Of a DNA stretch of 35,094 nucleotides, positions 1 through 11,711 are shown in pieces. The stretch's first letter is position 1. The number at the start of each line of letters is the position of its first letter. Source of the stretch: an uncultured Arthrobacter sp. (GTDB lineage Bacteria > Actinomycetota > Actinomycetes > Actinomycetales > Micrococcaceae); the NCBI GenBank assembly GCA_937873245.1, contig CALMVY010000094.1:1-35094 (forward strand), read 5' to 3'. A model generated the notes under the pieces. It had not been told where the DNA came from. It made no database searches and saw nothing but the letters and a program-made list of their open reading frames with translations. The translations under genes and the position numbers were made by a program.

Positions 1-151
1 GCCCCCCGTCACGGTGCCATTTGGCGCGGGCGCCTGCTGCGCGGGAGGGCGTCGCGGCGTGCCGGGCGGCCCGGGCGGGCGGCGTTATCCGCGCGCTTTA
101 TACCCCATCCGGAACCGCGGGCCGGTGGTTGCAATCCCGGGCGAAGTGGGG

Positions 152-180
152 TAGACAAGTAGGTTGCTTTGCCGTATCGT
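152..180 (+). promoter_or_regulatory. Candidate SigA promoter for rpoBC
   Basis: TAGACA at 152-157 is followed after exactly 17 bases by TATCGT at 175-180. Both are one or two bases from the vegetative consensus (TTGACA, TATAAT), in an otherwise GC-rich stretch. The resulting transcript would have a leader of about 210 bases before rpoB. No start site has been measured, so this is a motif-based call. Confidence 0.45.
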
Positions 181-324
181 AGATATTTGCGTCTTCCCTG
201 TTTACCTTCAGCCTTCATATAGCGGTGGGCTTAGCCTGGCTGCTGCGCCATCAATGTGCCGTCTACAACGTGCACCAGCATGGTCAGCGCGGGTCCCGGG
301 TCATATAGCGGAACCGGACTGGTA

Positions 325-351
325 GCACTGCGGAGTCACTCCGCAGGGTGC
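325..351 (+). promoter_or_regulatory. Stem-loop in the rpoB leader
   Basis: CTGCGGAG at 328-335 pairs perfectly with CTCCGCAG at 339-346 around a three-base loop. GCA (325-327) and TGC (349-351) can extend the stem past a two-base bulge. It is not followed by a T run, so it is not a standard intrinsic terminator. It could be an attenuator or a processing or stability element for the rpoBC message. Confidence 0.45.
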
Positions 352-400
352 ATAACGGGGGAGATCTGAAAACGCCTGAAGGTCTGTGGAAGGATCCCTC

Positions 401-3400
401 TTGGTCGCCTCGAGCACCTCTAATGTAAACAACGCTACCGCTATCAATGCCGACAGCACCGACGGTGCAACCCGCCGGCTCTCATTCGCAAAGATTCACG
501 AACCGCTTGACGTTCCGAATCTGCTTGCCCTGCAAACCGACAGCTTTGACTGGCTGGTCGGTAACGAACGCTGGCAGGCCCGCGTAGCCAAGGCCGTCGA
601 AGAAGGCGACCTCAGCGTCGCCACCTCCTCGGGTCTGTCCGACATCTTTGAAGAGATCTCCCCGATCGAGGATTTCCAGGGCACCATGTCCCTGAGCTTC
701 TCCGAGCCGGAGTTCGCTGATCCGAAATACACCATGGCTGAGTGCAAGGACCGGGACGCAACATACTCGGCTCCGCTGTACGTCAAGGCCGAATTCATGA
801 ACAACAACACGGGCGAAATCAAGCAGCAGACCGTGTTCATGGGTGACTTCCCGCTGATGACCGAGAAGGGCACCTTCGTCGTCAACGGCACCGAGCGTGT
901 CGTTGTCTCCCAGCTGGTCCGCTCCCCGGGCGCCTACTTTGAGCGCACCGCCGACAAGACCAGCGACAAGGACATCTTCACCGCGAAGATCATCCCGTCC
1001 CGCGGCGCCTGGTTCGAACTCGAAATCGACAAGCGCGACCAGGTCGGCGTTCGCCTCGACCGCAAGCGCAAGCAGTCCGTCACGGTGCTGCTGAAGGCCC
1101 TCGGCTGGACCGAAGGCCAGATCCTCGAAGAGTTCGGCCAGTACGACTCCATGCGCGCAACGCTGGAGAAGGACGCCACCGAAACCCGCGAAGACGCCTT
1201 GCTGGATATCTACCGGAAGCTGCGACCGGGCGAGCCGCCCACGGTCGAGGCTGCCCAGTCCCTGCTGGACAACCTGTACTTCAACTCCAAGCGCTACGAT
1301 CTGGCCAAGGTCGGCCGTTACAAGATCAACCGCAAGCTTGGCATCGACCGCTCCCTTGGCGACAAGGAAGCATCTGTCCTGCACGTTGAAGACATCGTCG
1401 CGATGATCAAGTTCCTCGTTGCCCTGCACGCCGGTGAGAAGACCCTCACGGGCAAGCGCGACGGCCAGGACCACGAGCTGCGCGTTGAGATCGATGACAT
1501 CGACCACTTCGGCAACCGCCGCATCCGCGCCGTCGGCGAGCTCATCGAGAACCAGGTCCGCACCGGCCTGTCCCGCATGGAGCGCGTTGTCCGCGAGCGT
1601 ATGACGACCCAGGACGTCGAGGCCATCACGCCGCAGACGCTGATCAACATCCGCCCCGTCGTGGCAGCCATCAAGGAGTTCTTCGGAACCTCCCAGCTGT
1701 CCCAGTTCATGGACCAGAACAACCCGCTGTCGGGTCTGACCCACAAGCGCCGTCTGTCGGCCCTTGGCCCGGGTGGTCTGTCCCGTGACCGTGCAGGCAT
1801 GGAAGTCCGAGACGTTCACCCGTCCCACTACGGACGTATGTGCCCCATCGAAACTCCTGAAGGCCCGAACATTGGCCTGATCGGTTCGCTGGCTTCCTAC
1901 GGACGCATCAACCCGTTCGGCTTCATCGAGACCCCGTACCGCCTCGTGGCCGACGGTGTTGTCTCCGATGAGGTCCAGTACCTCACGGCCGACGACGAAG
2001 CCGAGGTCCTGATCGCGCAGGCCAACGCTCCGCTCGACGCGAACAAGAAGTTCGCCGAAGAGACCGTCCTGGTCCGCGCCCGCGGTGGTGGAGGCGAGCC
2101 CGTGCTGGTTCCCGCCGCCGACGTCGAGTTCATGGACGTTTCCCCGCGCCAGATGGTGTCCGTGGCTACCGCCCTGATCCCGTTCCTCGAGCATGACGAT
2201 GCTAACCGCGCACTCATGGGTGCCAACATGCAGCGCCAGGCCGTGCCGCTGGTCCGTTCCGAGGCGCCGTTCGTCGGCACCGGCATGGAGCGCGCCGCTG
2301 CAGTCGACGCCGGTGACGTTGTCATCGCGAAGAAGGCAGGCGTGGTGACCGAGGTCTCCGCTGAGCTGGTCATCATGCTCAACGACGACGGTACGGAAAC
2401 CAACTACCGGATCAACAAGTTCGCCCGTTCCAACCAGGGCAACTGCTACAACCACCGCGTTCTGGTGAGCGAAGGCCAGCGCCTGGAGGTCGGCGGCATC
2501 ATCGCCGACGGCCCGGCAACGGACCAGGGCGAACTTGCCCTCGGTAAGAACCTGCTCGTGGCATTCATGTCATGGGAAGGCCACAACTTCGAGGATGCCA
2601 TCATCCTGTCCCAGCGCATCGTGGCTGAGGACGTTCTTTCCTCCATCCACATCGAGGAGCACGAGATCGATGCCCGCGACACCAAGCTTGGTGCCGAGGA
2701 AATCACCCGTGACATCCCCAACGTGTCCGAGGAAGTCCTGGCAGGCCTGGACGAGCGCGGCATCATCCACATCGGTGCCGAGGTTGAAGCCGGCGACATC
2801 CTGGTCGGAAAGGTCACGCCCAAGGGCGAGACCGAGCTGACCCCGGAAGAGCGCCTGCTGCGCGCCATCTTCGGTGAGAAGTCCCGCGAAGTGCGCGACA
2901 CCTCGCTGAAGGTTCCGCACGGCGAGTCCGGCACCGTCATCGGTGTCCGCGTCTTCGACCGCGACAACGACGACGAGCTGCCCCCGGGCGTCAACCAGCT
3001 GGTCCGTGTCTACGTGGCTGCCAAGCGAAAGATCACCGACGGCGACAAGCTCGCCGGCCGTCACGGCAACAAGGGTGTTATCTCCAAGATCCTCCCGATC
3101 GAGGACATGCCCTTCCTTGCCGACGGTACCCCCGTTGATATCGTCCTGAACCCGCTGGGTGTTCCGGGCCGTATGAACGTCGGCCAGGTGCTGGAAACGC
3201 ACCTCGGCTGGGTTGCCAAGACCGGCTGGAAGATCGAGGGCGAGCCCGAGTGGGTCAAGCAGCTGCCGAACCTGCCGCGCGAGAGTGGCTCGACCACTGT
3301 TGCAACGCCGGTCTTCGACGGTGCCCGTGAAGAAGAAATCACGGGCCTGCTCGACTCCACCAACGTCACCCGCGACGGCGACCGCCTGATCAACTCTTCG

Positions 3401-3916
3401 GGCAAGACCCGCCTGTTCGACGGCCGCTCCGGCGAGCCGTTCCCGGATCCGATCTCGGTCGGCTACATGTACATCCTGAAGCTCCACCACCTGGTGGACG
3501 ACAAGATCCACGCACGCTCCACCGGCCCGTACTCCATGATCACGCAGCAGCCGCTGGGTGGTAAGGCACAGTTCGGTGGCCAGCGCTTCGGTGAAATGGA
3601 AGTGTGGGCGCTCGAAGCTTACGGCGCCGCCTACACGCTCCAGGAGCTCCTCACGATCAAGTCGGATGACATCCATGGTCGTGTGAAGGTCTACGAAGCC
3701 ATCGTCAAGGGCGAGAACATCCCGGAGCCGGGCGTTCCTGAGTCCTTCAAGGTCTTGATCAAGGAAATGCAGTCGCTGTGCCTGAACGTGGAAGTTCTTT
3801 CCACGGACGGAACCACAATTGAAATGCGTGACTCTGATGACGCAGTCTTCACGGCTGCGGAAGAACTGGGCATCGATCTGTCTCGTGCAGAGCCCAGTTC
3901 CGTAGAAGAGGTTTAG
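401..3916 (+). CDS. rpoB: DNA-directed RNA polymerase, beta subunit
   Basis: This is the beta subunit of the core RNA polymerase, which forms one side of the active-site cleft together with beta-prime. The 1171 residues match the actinobacterial length. The rifampicin-binding region (about residues 427-453) reads SQLSQFMDQNNPLSGLTHKR and onward, with the usual Asp, His and Ser residues, so no common resistance change is seen. The C-terminal blocks KLAGRHGNKGVISK (about 882) and QPLGGKAQFGGQRFGE (about 1049) are intact. The start is placed at TTG 401 because GGAAGGA (388-394) sits six bases before it and the protein then begins (M)VASSTSNV as in relatives. The in-frame GTG at 386 has only a cramped ribosome site. 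It is followed after 105 bases by rpoC, with which it is surely co-transcribed. Confidence 0.98.
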   Translation: MVASSTSNVNNATAINADSTDGATRRLSFAKIHEPLDVPNLLALQTDSFDWLVGNERWQARVAKAVEEGDLSVATSSGLSDIFEEISPIEDFQGTMSLSFSEPEFADPKYTMAECKDRDATYSAPLYVKAEFMNNNTGEIKQQTVFMGDFPLMTEKGTFVVNGTERVVVSQLVRSPGAYFERTADKTSDKDIFTAKIIPSRGAWFELEIDKRDQVGVRLDRKRKQSVTVLLKALGWTEGQILEEFGQYDSMRATLEKDATETREDALLDIYRKLRPGEPPTVEAAQSLLDNLYFNSKRYDLAKVGRYKINRKLGIDRSLGDKEASVLHVEDIVAMIKFLVALHAGEKTLTGKRDGQDHELRVEIDDIDHFGNRRIRAVGELIENQVRTGLSRMERVVRERMTTQDVEAITPQTLINIRPVVAAIKEFFGTSQLSQFMDQNNPLSGLTHKRRLSALGPGGLSRDRAGMEVRDVHPSHYGRMCPIETPEGPNIGLIGSLASYGRINPFGFIETPYRLVADGVVSDEVQYLTADDEAEVLIAQANAPLDANKKFAEETVLVRARGGGGEPVLVPAADVEFMDVSPRQMVSVATALIPFLEHDDANRALMGANMQRQAVPLVRSEAPFVGTGMERAAAVDAGDVVIAKKAGVVTEVSAELVIMLNDDGTETNYRINKFARSNQGNCYNHRVLVSEGQRLEVGGIIADGPATDQGELALGKNLLVAFMSWEGHNFEDAIILSQRIVAEDVLSSIHIEEHEIDARDTKLGAEEITRDIPNVSEEVLAGLDERGIIHIGAEVEAGDILVGKVTPKGETELTPEERLLRAIFGEKSREVRDTSLKVPHGESGTVIGVRVFDRDNDDELPPGVNQLVRVYVAAKRKITDGDKLAGRHGNKGVISKILPIEDMPFLADGTPVDIVLNPLGVPGRMNVGQVLETHLGWVAKTGWKIEGEPEWVKQLPNLPRESGSTTVATPVFDGAREEEITGLLDSTNVTRDGDRLINSSGKTRLFDGRSGEPFPDPISVGYMYILKLHHLVDDKIHARSTGPYSMITQQPLGGKAQFGGQRFGEMEVWALEAYGAAYTLQELLTIKSDDIHGRVKVYEAIVKGENIPEPGVPESFKVLIKEMQSLCLNVEVLSTDGTTIEMRDSDDAVFTAAEELGIDLSRAEPSSVEEV

Positions 3917-3925
3917 CAGGTGATG

Positions 3926-3955
3926 TTCGACGGCGGGTCACCACCCGCCGTCGAA
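3926..3955 (+). promoter_or_regulatory. Perfect hairpin between rpoB and rpoC
   Basis: TTCGACGGCGGGT pairs with ACCCGCCGTCGAA, a 13-bp perfect stem around a four-base CACC loop, ten bases after the rpoB stop. No T tract follows, so complete termination is unlikely. It may be a processing site, a 3'-end stabiliser or a partial terminator setting the rpoB:rpoC ratio. Confidence 0.6.
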
Positions 3956-4021
3956 CGCCACCTCCCTCTTCCCGTAACCCAAGACTTCAGAATTTAGAGA
4001 ACAAGAGAGAACAGGGACCAT

Positions 4022-7921
<3,900 letters not shown>

Positions 7922-7946
7922 CAACCGGCGTCGCAGCTTCTCCCGA

Positions 7947-7980
7947 GGATGGTCCCTCACCGCAAGGTGGGGGACCATCC
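7947..7980 (+). terminator. Hairpin after rpoC
   Basis: The arms 7947-7961 and 7966-7980 form a 15-bp stem (one G-T pair) around a GCAA tetraloop, 26 bases beyond the rpoC stop. The following bases are ccgttt, a poor U tract, so termination may rely on the stem itself or on the second palindrome immediately downstream. Confidence 0.7.
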
Positions 7981-7984
7981 CCGT

Positions 7985-8060
7985 TTAACCCGTCGATTGC
8001 TCCGTAAACGCCCTTATGGGCCCTCAAAAGGGCGCTTACGGAGCAACCGATGGCGGGAAG
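7985..8060. repeat. Long palindromic element, copy 1
   Basis: Left arm 7989-8015 and right arm 8028-8059 pair over about 25 bases, with a small bulge and a few mismatches; the innermost run CGCCCTT/AAGGGCG is exact. The element begins TTAACCC and ends GGGAAG, and its centre reads TTATGGGCCCTCAAAA. The same ends and loop skeleton recur at 29777-29853 although the stem sequence is entirely different there, so the two look like members of one repeat family. It lies between rpoC and the rpsL promoter and could also work as a two-way transcription stop. Confidence 0.7.
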
Positions 8061-8093
8061 GAGCCGACGTCGGGAGGCCGGGTTCCGCGCCGA

Positions 8094-8123
8094 TTAAGCG
8101 CTGGGACCCGTCCGTGTTAGACT
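8094..8123 (+). promoter_or_regulatory. Candidate promoter of the str operon
   Basis: TTAAGC at 8094-8099 and TAGACT at 8118-8123 are separated by 18 bases. The -10 is good and the -35 moderate. The position downstream of the rpoC terminator and repeat fits an independent promoter for rpsL-rpsG-fusA-tuf, giving a leader of about 290 bases. Confidence 0.4.
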
Positions 8124-8421
8124 TGAGACTAATTGTTATTGTGGCAGTGGATGAGTGCGCCGGTCCCAGTTCGACAGCTTGAAGCTGAATGACTGGGCCA
8201 GGACGACGTTTCCGGTTTGCAGGGTTCTTGTGCAACGTATGCCACATTTTCGCATGCCTAGGGGCAATTCAGGATGGAAGTCCGTGGATCCCGGCGTGTG
8301 GTCCGACTATTAAGGCTTCGCCTCAGCTGCTCTGGAGAGAACTTCAAAGCTCGAGCGGCGGGGCGCAGCGACAAGAGAGCGGCTGCCAACGGCCGCTCCG
8401 GATAAAACGGAGAACACGAGA
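8124..8421 (+). promoter_or_regulatory. Long 5' leader of rpsL
   Basis: About 300 bases without a gene. The part near the start codon contains AGCGGC (8378-8383) pairing with GCCGCT (8392-8397), then the ribosome site ACGGAGAA just before GTG 8422. The GTG-led frame at 8189-8632 runs through into rpsL in the wrong frame and is not credible. A leader this long before a ribosomal-protein operon suggests feedback control at the RNA level, but no known motif is recognised. Confidence 0.4.
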
Positions 8422-8796
8422 GTGCCTACGATTAACCAGCTGGTCCGCAAGGGCCGCACGCCTAAGGTCAAGAAGACCAAGGCTCCCGCGCTTAACGGCA
8501 GCCCGATGCGCCGCGGTGTTTGCACCCGCGTGTACACGACCACCCCGAAGAAGCCGAACTCGGCCCTGCGTAAGGTTGCACGTGTGCGCCTCAACGGTGG
8601 CGTTGAAGTTACCGCGTACATCCCCGGTGTAGGCCACAACCTGCAGGAGCACTCCATTGTGCTCGTCCGTGGCGGCCGCGTTAAGGACCTTCCGGGTGTC
8701 CGCTACAAGATCGTCCGTGGCGCCCTCGATACCCAGGGTGTCAAGAACCGTAAGCAGGCTCGCAGCCGCTACGGCGCAAAGATGGAGAAGAAGTAA
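8422..8796 (+). CDS. rpsL: 30S ribosomal protein S12
   Basis: S12 lies at the decoding centre of the small subunit and affects translational accuracy. The 124 residues match the family. The TPKKPNSALRK loop retains Lys43 and the VKDLPGVRY loop retains Lys88, the two positions usually altered in streptomycin-resistant strains, so the sequence is of the sensitive type. The start is GTG 8422, with ACGGAGAA upstream. It is the first gene of the str operon, and rpsG starts one base after its stop codon. Confidence 0.98.
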   Translation: MPTINQLVRKGRTPKVKKTKAPALNGSPMRRGVCTRVYTTTPKKPNSALRKVARVRLNGGVEVTAYIPGVGHNLQEHSIVLVRGGRVKDLPGVRYKIVRGALDTQGVKNRKQARSRYGAKMEKK

Positions 8797-8797
8797 T

Positions 8798-9268
8798 ATG
8801 CCTCGCAAGGGTCCGGCCCCCAAGCGGCCGCTAGTTCTAGATCCCGTTTACGGCTCCCCGCTGGTCACCCAGCTGATCAACAAGGTGCTCGTTGACGGCA
8901 AGAAGTCCACCGCCGAGCGCATCGTTTACGGTGCACTCGAAGGTGCTCGCGCCAAGTCCGGCGGCGACCCGGTTGCAGCCCTCAAGAAGGCCATGGAGAA
9001 CGTCAAGCCTTCCCTCGAGGTCCGCTCCCGCCGCGTCGGTGGCGCCACCTACCAGGTTCCGGTTGAGGTCAAGCCGGGTCGCTCGACCGCCCTCGCCCTG
9101 CGTTGGCTGGTTGGCTACTCCAAGGCCCGCCGCGAGAAGACGATGACCGAGCGCCTCCAGAACGAACTCCTGGATGCATCCAACGGTCTCGGTGCCGCTG
9201 TGAAGCGTCGCGAAGACACCCACAAGATGGCCGAGTCCAACAAGGCCTTCGCACACTACCGCTGGTAA
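8798..9268 (+). CDS. rpsG: 30S ribosomal protein S7
   Basis: S7 nucleates assembly of the 30S head and binds the 3' domain of 16S rRNA; in E. coli it also represses its own operon. The 156 residues from MPRKGPAPKRP to AHYRW match the family. The start is ATG 8798, which leaves one base after the rpsL stop; the longer frame beginning at 8657 overlaps rpsL and is rejected. An oddity is the segment 8824-8846, where two CTA leucine codons, otherwise rare in this cluster, give CTAG twice within ten bases. The encoded residues (PLVLDPVY) are nonetheless normal for S7. Confidence 0.98.
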   Translation: MPRKGPAPKRPLVLDPVYGSPLVTQLINKVLVDGKKSTAERIVYGALEGARAKSGGDPVAALKKAMENVKPSLEVRSRRVGGATYQVPVEVKPGRSTALALRWLVGYSKARREKTMTERLQNELLDASNGLGAAVKRREDTHKMAESNKAFAHYRW

Positions 9269-9279
9269 TACTTCCCGGA

Positions 9280-9307
9280 CGCCGCCGGCTCAACAGAGCC
9301 GGCGGCG
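9280..9307 (+). promoter_or_regulatory. Perfect hairpin between rpsG and fusA
   Basis: CGCCGCCGGCTC pairs with GAGCCGGCGGCG, 12 bp without mismatch around an AACA loop, in the 69-base gap before fusA. There is no T run, so it is more likely a processing or stability element, or a partial terminator, than a full stop. Confidence 0.6.
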
Positions 9308-9337
9308 AACGTGCAGTCCATCCGAAAGGGAGACACC

Positions 9338-11452
9338 GTGGCACAGGACGTGCTTACCGACCTTAGCAAGGTCCGCAATATCGGCATCATGGCCCACATC
9401 GATGCCGGCAAGACCACTACTACCGAGCGCATCCTGTTCTACACGGGTGTGAACCACAAGATCGGCGAAACGCACGACGGCGCTTCGACGACTGACTGGA
9501 TGGAACAGGAAAAGGAACGCGGCATCACCATCACGTCTGCCGCCGTGACCTGCTTCTGGGAAAACAACCAGATCAACATCATTGACACCCCCGGCCACGT
9601 GGACTTCACGGTTGAGGTTGAGCGCTCCCTGCGCGTCCTCGACGGTGCAGTTGCCGTGTTCGACGGCAAGGAAGGCGTGGAGCCGCAGTCTGAGACTGTT
9701 TGGCGCCAGGCTGACAAGTACAACGTCCCGCGCATCTGCTTCGTCAACAAGATGGACAAGCTCGGCGCTGACTTCTACTTCACCGTCGATACCATCATCA
9801 GCCGTCTCGGTGCCAAGCCGCTCGTTATGCAGCTGCCGATCGGCGCCGAGAACGACTTCATCGGCGTCGTCGACCTGCTCTACATGCGTGCCCTGGTCTG
9901 GCCCGGCGACTCCAAGGGTGACGTCACCATGGGTGCCAAGTACGAGATCCAGGAGATCCCGGCTGACCTCAAGGAAAAGGCTGAAGAGTACCGCGCAGCG
10001 CTCGTTGAGACCGTTGCAGAGTCCTCCGAAGAGCTCATGGAGAAGTACCTCGAAGGTGAAGAAATCTCCGAGGACGAGCTCAAGGCCGGCATCCGCAAGA
10101 TGACGATCAACTCCGAGCTCTACCCGGTCTTCTGTGGCTCCGCGTTCAAGAACCGCGGCGTCCAGCCGATGCTTGACGCCGTCGTGGACTACCTGCCGAA
10201 CCCGCTCGACGTCCCCCCGATGATCGGTCACGATCCTCGCGACGAAGAGAAGGAACTGACGCGCAAGCCGTCCTCCGAGGAGCCGTTCTCGGCCCTGGCG
10301 TTCAAGATTGCTGCTCACCCCTTCTTCGGCCAGCTCACCTTCATCCGCGTGTACTCCGGTCACGTGGAAGCAGGCGCCCAGGTGGTCAACTCCACCAAGG
10401 GCAAGAAGGAGCGCATCGGCAAGCTGTTCCAGATGCACGCCAACAAGGAAATGCCCGTCGACGGCGCTACCGCCGGCCACATCTACGCAGCGATCGGTCT
10501 GAAGGACACCACCACGGGCGACACCCTGTGCGATTCCAGCAACCAGATCGTCCTCGAGTCCATGAGCTTCCCGGAGCCCGTGATCTCTGTTGCGATCGAA
10601 CCGAACACCAAGGGTGACCAGGAGAAGCTCTCCACGGCCATCCAGAAGCTCTCCGCTGAGGACCCGACCTTCCAGGTCTCCCTCAACGAAGACACCGGTC
10701 AGACCATCATCGCCGGCATGGGCGAGCTCCACCTGGACATCCTGGTGGACCGCATGCGCCGCGAGTTCAAGGTCGAGGCAAACGTGGGCAAGCCCCAGGT
10801 TGCTTACCGCGAAACCATCAAGCGTGCTGTAGAGCGTCACGACTACACGCACAAGAAGCAGACCGGTGGTTCGGGCCAGTTCGCAAAGATCCAGATCGCG
10901 ATCGAGCCGCTGGACACGTCCGAAGGCGAGATGTACGAGTTCGAGAACAAGGTCACTGGTGGCCGTGTTCCGCGCGAATACATCCCGTCGGTGGACGCCG
11001 GTATCCAGGATGCACTGAACGACGGCGTCCTGGCCGGTTACCCGGTTGTCGGCATCAAGGCCACGCTGATCGACGGCGCGTACCACGATGTTGACTCCTC
11101 GGAAATGGCATTCAAGATCGCCGGCCGTATGGCTTTCAAGGAAGCCGCACGCAAGGCGAACCCTGTCCTGCTCGAACCGCTGATGGATGTCGAGGTCCGC
11201 ACCCCTGAGGAATACATGGGTGAAGTTATCGGTGACCTCAACTCCCGCCGTGGCCAGATGCAGTCCATGGAAGATGCACAGGGCGTCAAGGTCATCCGTG
11301 CGCACGTCCCGTTGTCCGGCATGTTCGGCTACATCGGTGACCTGCGTTCCAAGACCCAGGGCCGCGCTGTGTACTCCATGACGTTCAACAGCTACGCCGA
11401 GGTCCCGAAGGCAGTTGCCGACGAGATCATCCAGAAGACCCGCGGCGAGTAG
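9338..11452 (+). CDS. fusA: Translation elongation factor G
   Basis: EF-G is the GTPase that drives translocation of tRNA and mRNA on the ribosome and helps recycle it. The protein has 704 residues. The G1 loop AHIDAGKTT is at residues 19-27, followed by G3 DTPGHVDF and G4 NKMDK. Domains II-V follow, with the conserved GMGELHLDI and FGYIGDLRSKTQG stretches. The start is GTG 9338 because GAAAGGGAG (9324-9332) precedes it and the protein then begins (M)AQDVLTDLSKVRNIG; an in-frame GTG at 9311 lies within the leader. It is the third gene of the str operon, with a 259-base structured spacer before tuf. Confidence 0.98.
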   Translation: MAQDVLTDLSKVRNIGIMAHIDAGKTTTTERILFYTGVNHKIGETHDGASTTDWMEQEKERGITITSAAVTCFWENNQINIIDTPGHVDFTVEVERSLRVLDGAVAVFDGKEGVEPQSETVWRQADKYNVPRICFVNKMDKLGADFYFTVDTIISRLGAKPLVMQLPIGAENDFIGVVDLLYMRALVWPGDSKGDVTMGAKYEIQEIPADLKEKAEEYRAALVETVAESSEELMEKYLEGEEISEDELKAGIRKMTINSELYPVFCGSAFKNRGVQPMLDAVVDYLPNPLDVPPMIGHDPRDEEKELTRKPSSEEPFSALAFKIAAHPFFGQLTFIRVYSGHVEAGAQVVNSTKGKKERIGKLFQMHANKEMPVDGATAGHIYAAIGLKDTTTGDTLCDSSNQIVLESMSFPEPVISVAIEPNTKGDQEKLSTAIQKLSAEDPTFQVSLNEDTGQTIIAGMGELHLDILVDRMRREFKVEANVGKPQVAYRETIKRAVERHDYTHKKQTGGSGQFAKIQIAIEPLDTSEGEMYEFENKVTGGRVPREYIPSVDAGIQDALNDGVLAGYPVVGIKATLIDGAYHDVDSSEMAFKIAGRMAFKEAARKANPVLLEPLMDVEVRTPEEYMGEVIGDLNSRRGQMQSMEDAQGVKVIRAHVPLSGMFGYIGDLRSKTQGRAVYSMTFNSYAEVPKAVADEIIQKTRGE

Positions 11453-11711
11453 TCTCCACGACTGTCGCAGCAAAAAACTCGGGTGCGTCTCCGACATCGG
11501 AGATTCACCTGGTGCAGGTGGCCGGTTCCTCTCAGCCGCTTTCCGGTCAAGCCGGGACCGGCCATCTGCACCGACAGGCTCAAGGGACTAGTATTAGTTC
11601 CTGAATCTGCAATTTCATCAATCCAAAGCCCCCCAAGTAGACTTACTGAAGTTTCGCCGCGACAAGCGCGGTCGAAGGGTAAGTCATTTGAAAACGTTCT
11701 AGGAGGAACCT
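11453..11711 (+). promoter_or_regulatory. Structured fusA-tuf spacer
   Basis: The spacer has two inverted repeats. TCTCCG/CGGAGA forms a 6-bp stem with a four-base loop at 11488-11503. A long one pairs 11511-11526 (GGTGCAGGTGGCCGGT) with 11557-11572 (ACCGGCCATCTGCACC), a 16-bp stem with one G-T pair and a loop of 30 bases. Beyond it lie two -10-like hexamers, TAGTAT (11589-11594) and TAGACT (11638-11643), neither with a convincing -35. The very strong ribosome site AGGAGG (11701-11706) is five bases before tuf. It is probably an attenuator or a second promoter region boosting EF-Tu above EF-G. Confidence 0.5.

Larger units (their letters stand above)
1..400 (+). promoter_or_regulatory. rpoB upstream region and 5' leader
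   Basis: This stretch has no convincing gene; the short reverse-strand open frame at 9-218 has no recognisable product or ribosome site. It holds a promoter candidate at 152-180, an 11-base direct repeat (215-225 and 301-311), and a stem-loop at 325-351 ahead of the rpoB ribosome site. In related bacteria rplL lies upstream, so the segment probably separates rplJ-rplL from rpoB. That is inference, because no rplL sequence is visible. Confidence 0.6.

Noticed and set aside
9..218. 69-residue reverse frame before rpoB
   Set aside because: Arg/Pro-rich composition from GC-rich non-coding sequence; no ribosome site or family.
482..2455. 657-residue open frame on the reverse strand inside rpoB
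   Set aside because: It is the antisense shadow of a highly biased GC-rich gene; the composition is Val/Leu/Gly/Asp-rich with no family pattern and no ribosome site. Similar long shadows lie opposite rpoC, fusA and the spc genes.
8189..8632. GTG-led 147-residue frame overlapping rpsL
   Set aside because: It runs out of frame through rpsL and has no recognisable domain; the region is best read as an untranslated leader.
8822..8847. Possible cloning-vector sequence in rpsG
   Set aside because: The order of sites differs from common polylinkers, the reading frame is intact and the residues fit S7.
9290..11497. 735-residue reverse frame opposite fusA
   Set aside because: It mirrors the codon bias of fusA and has no recognisable domain.
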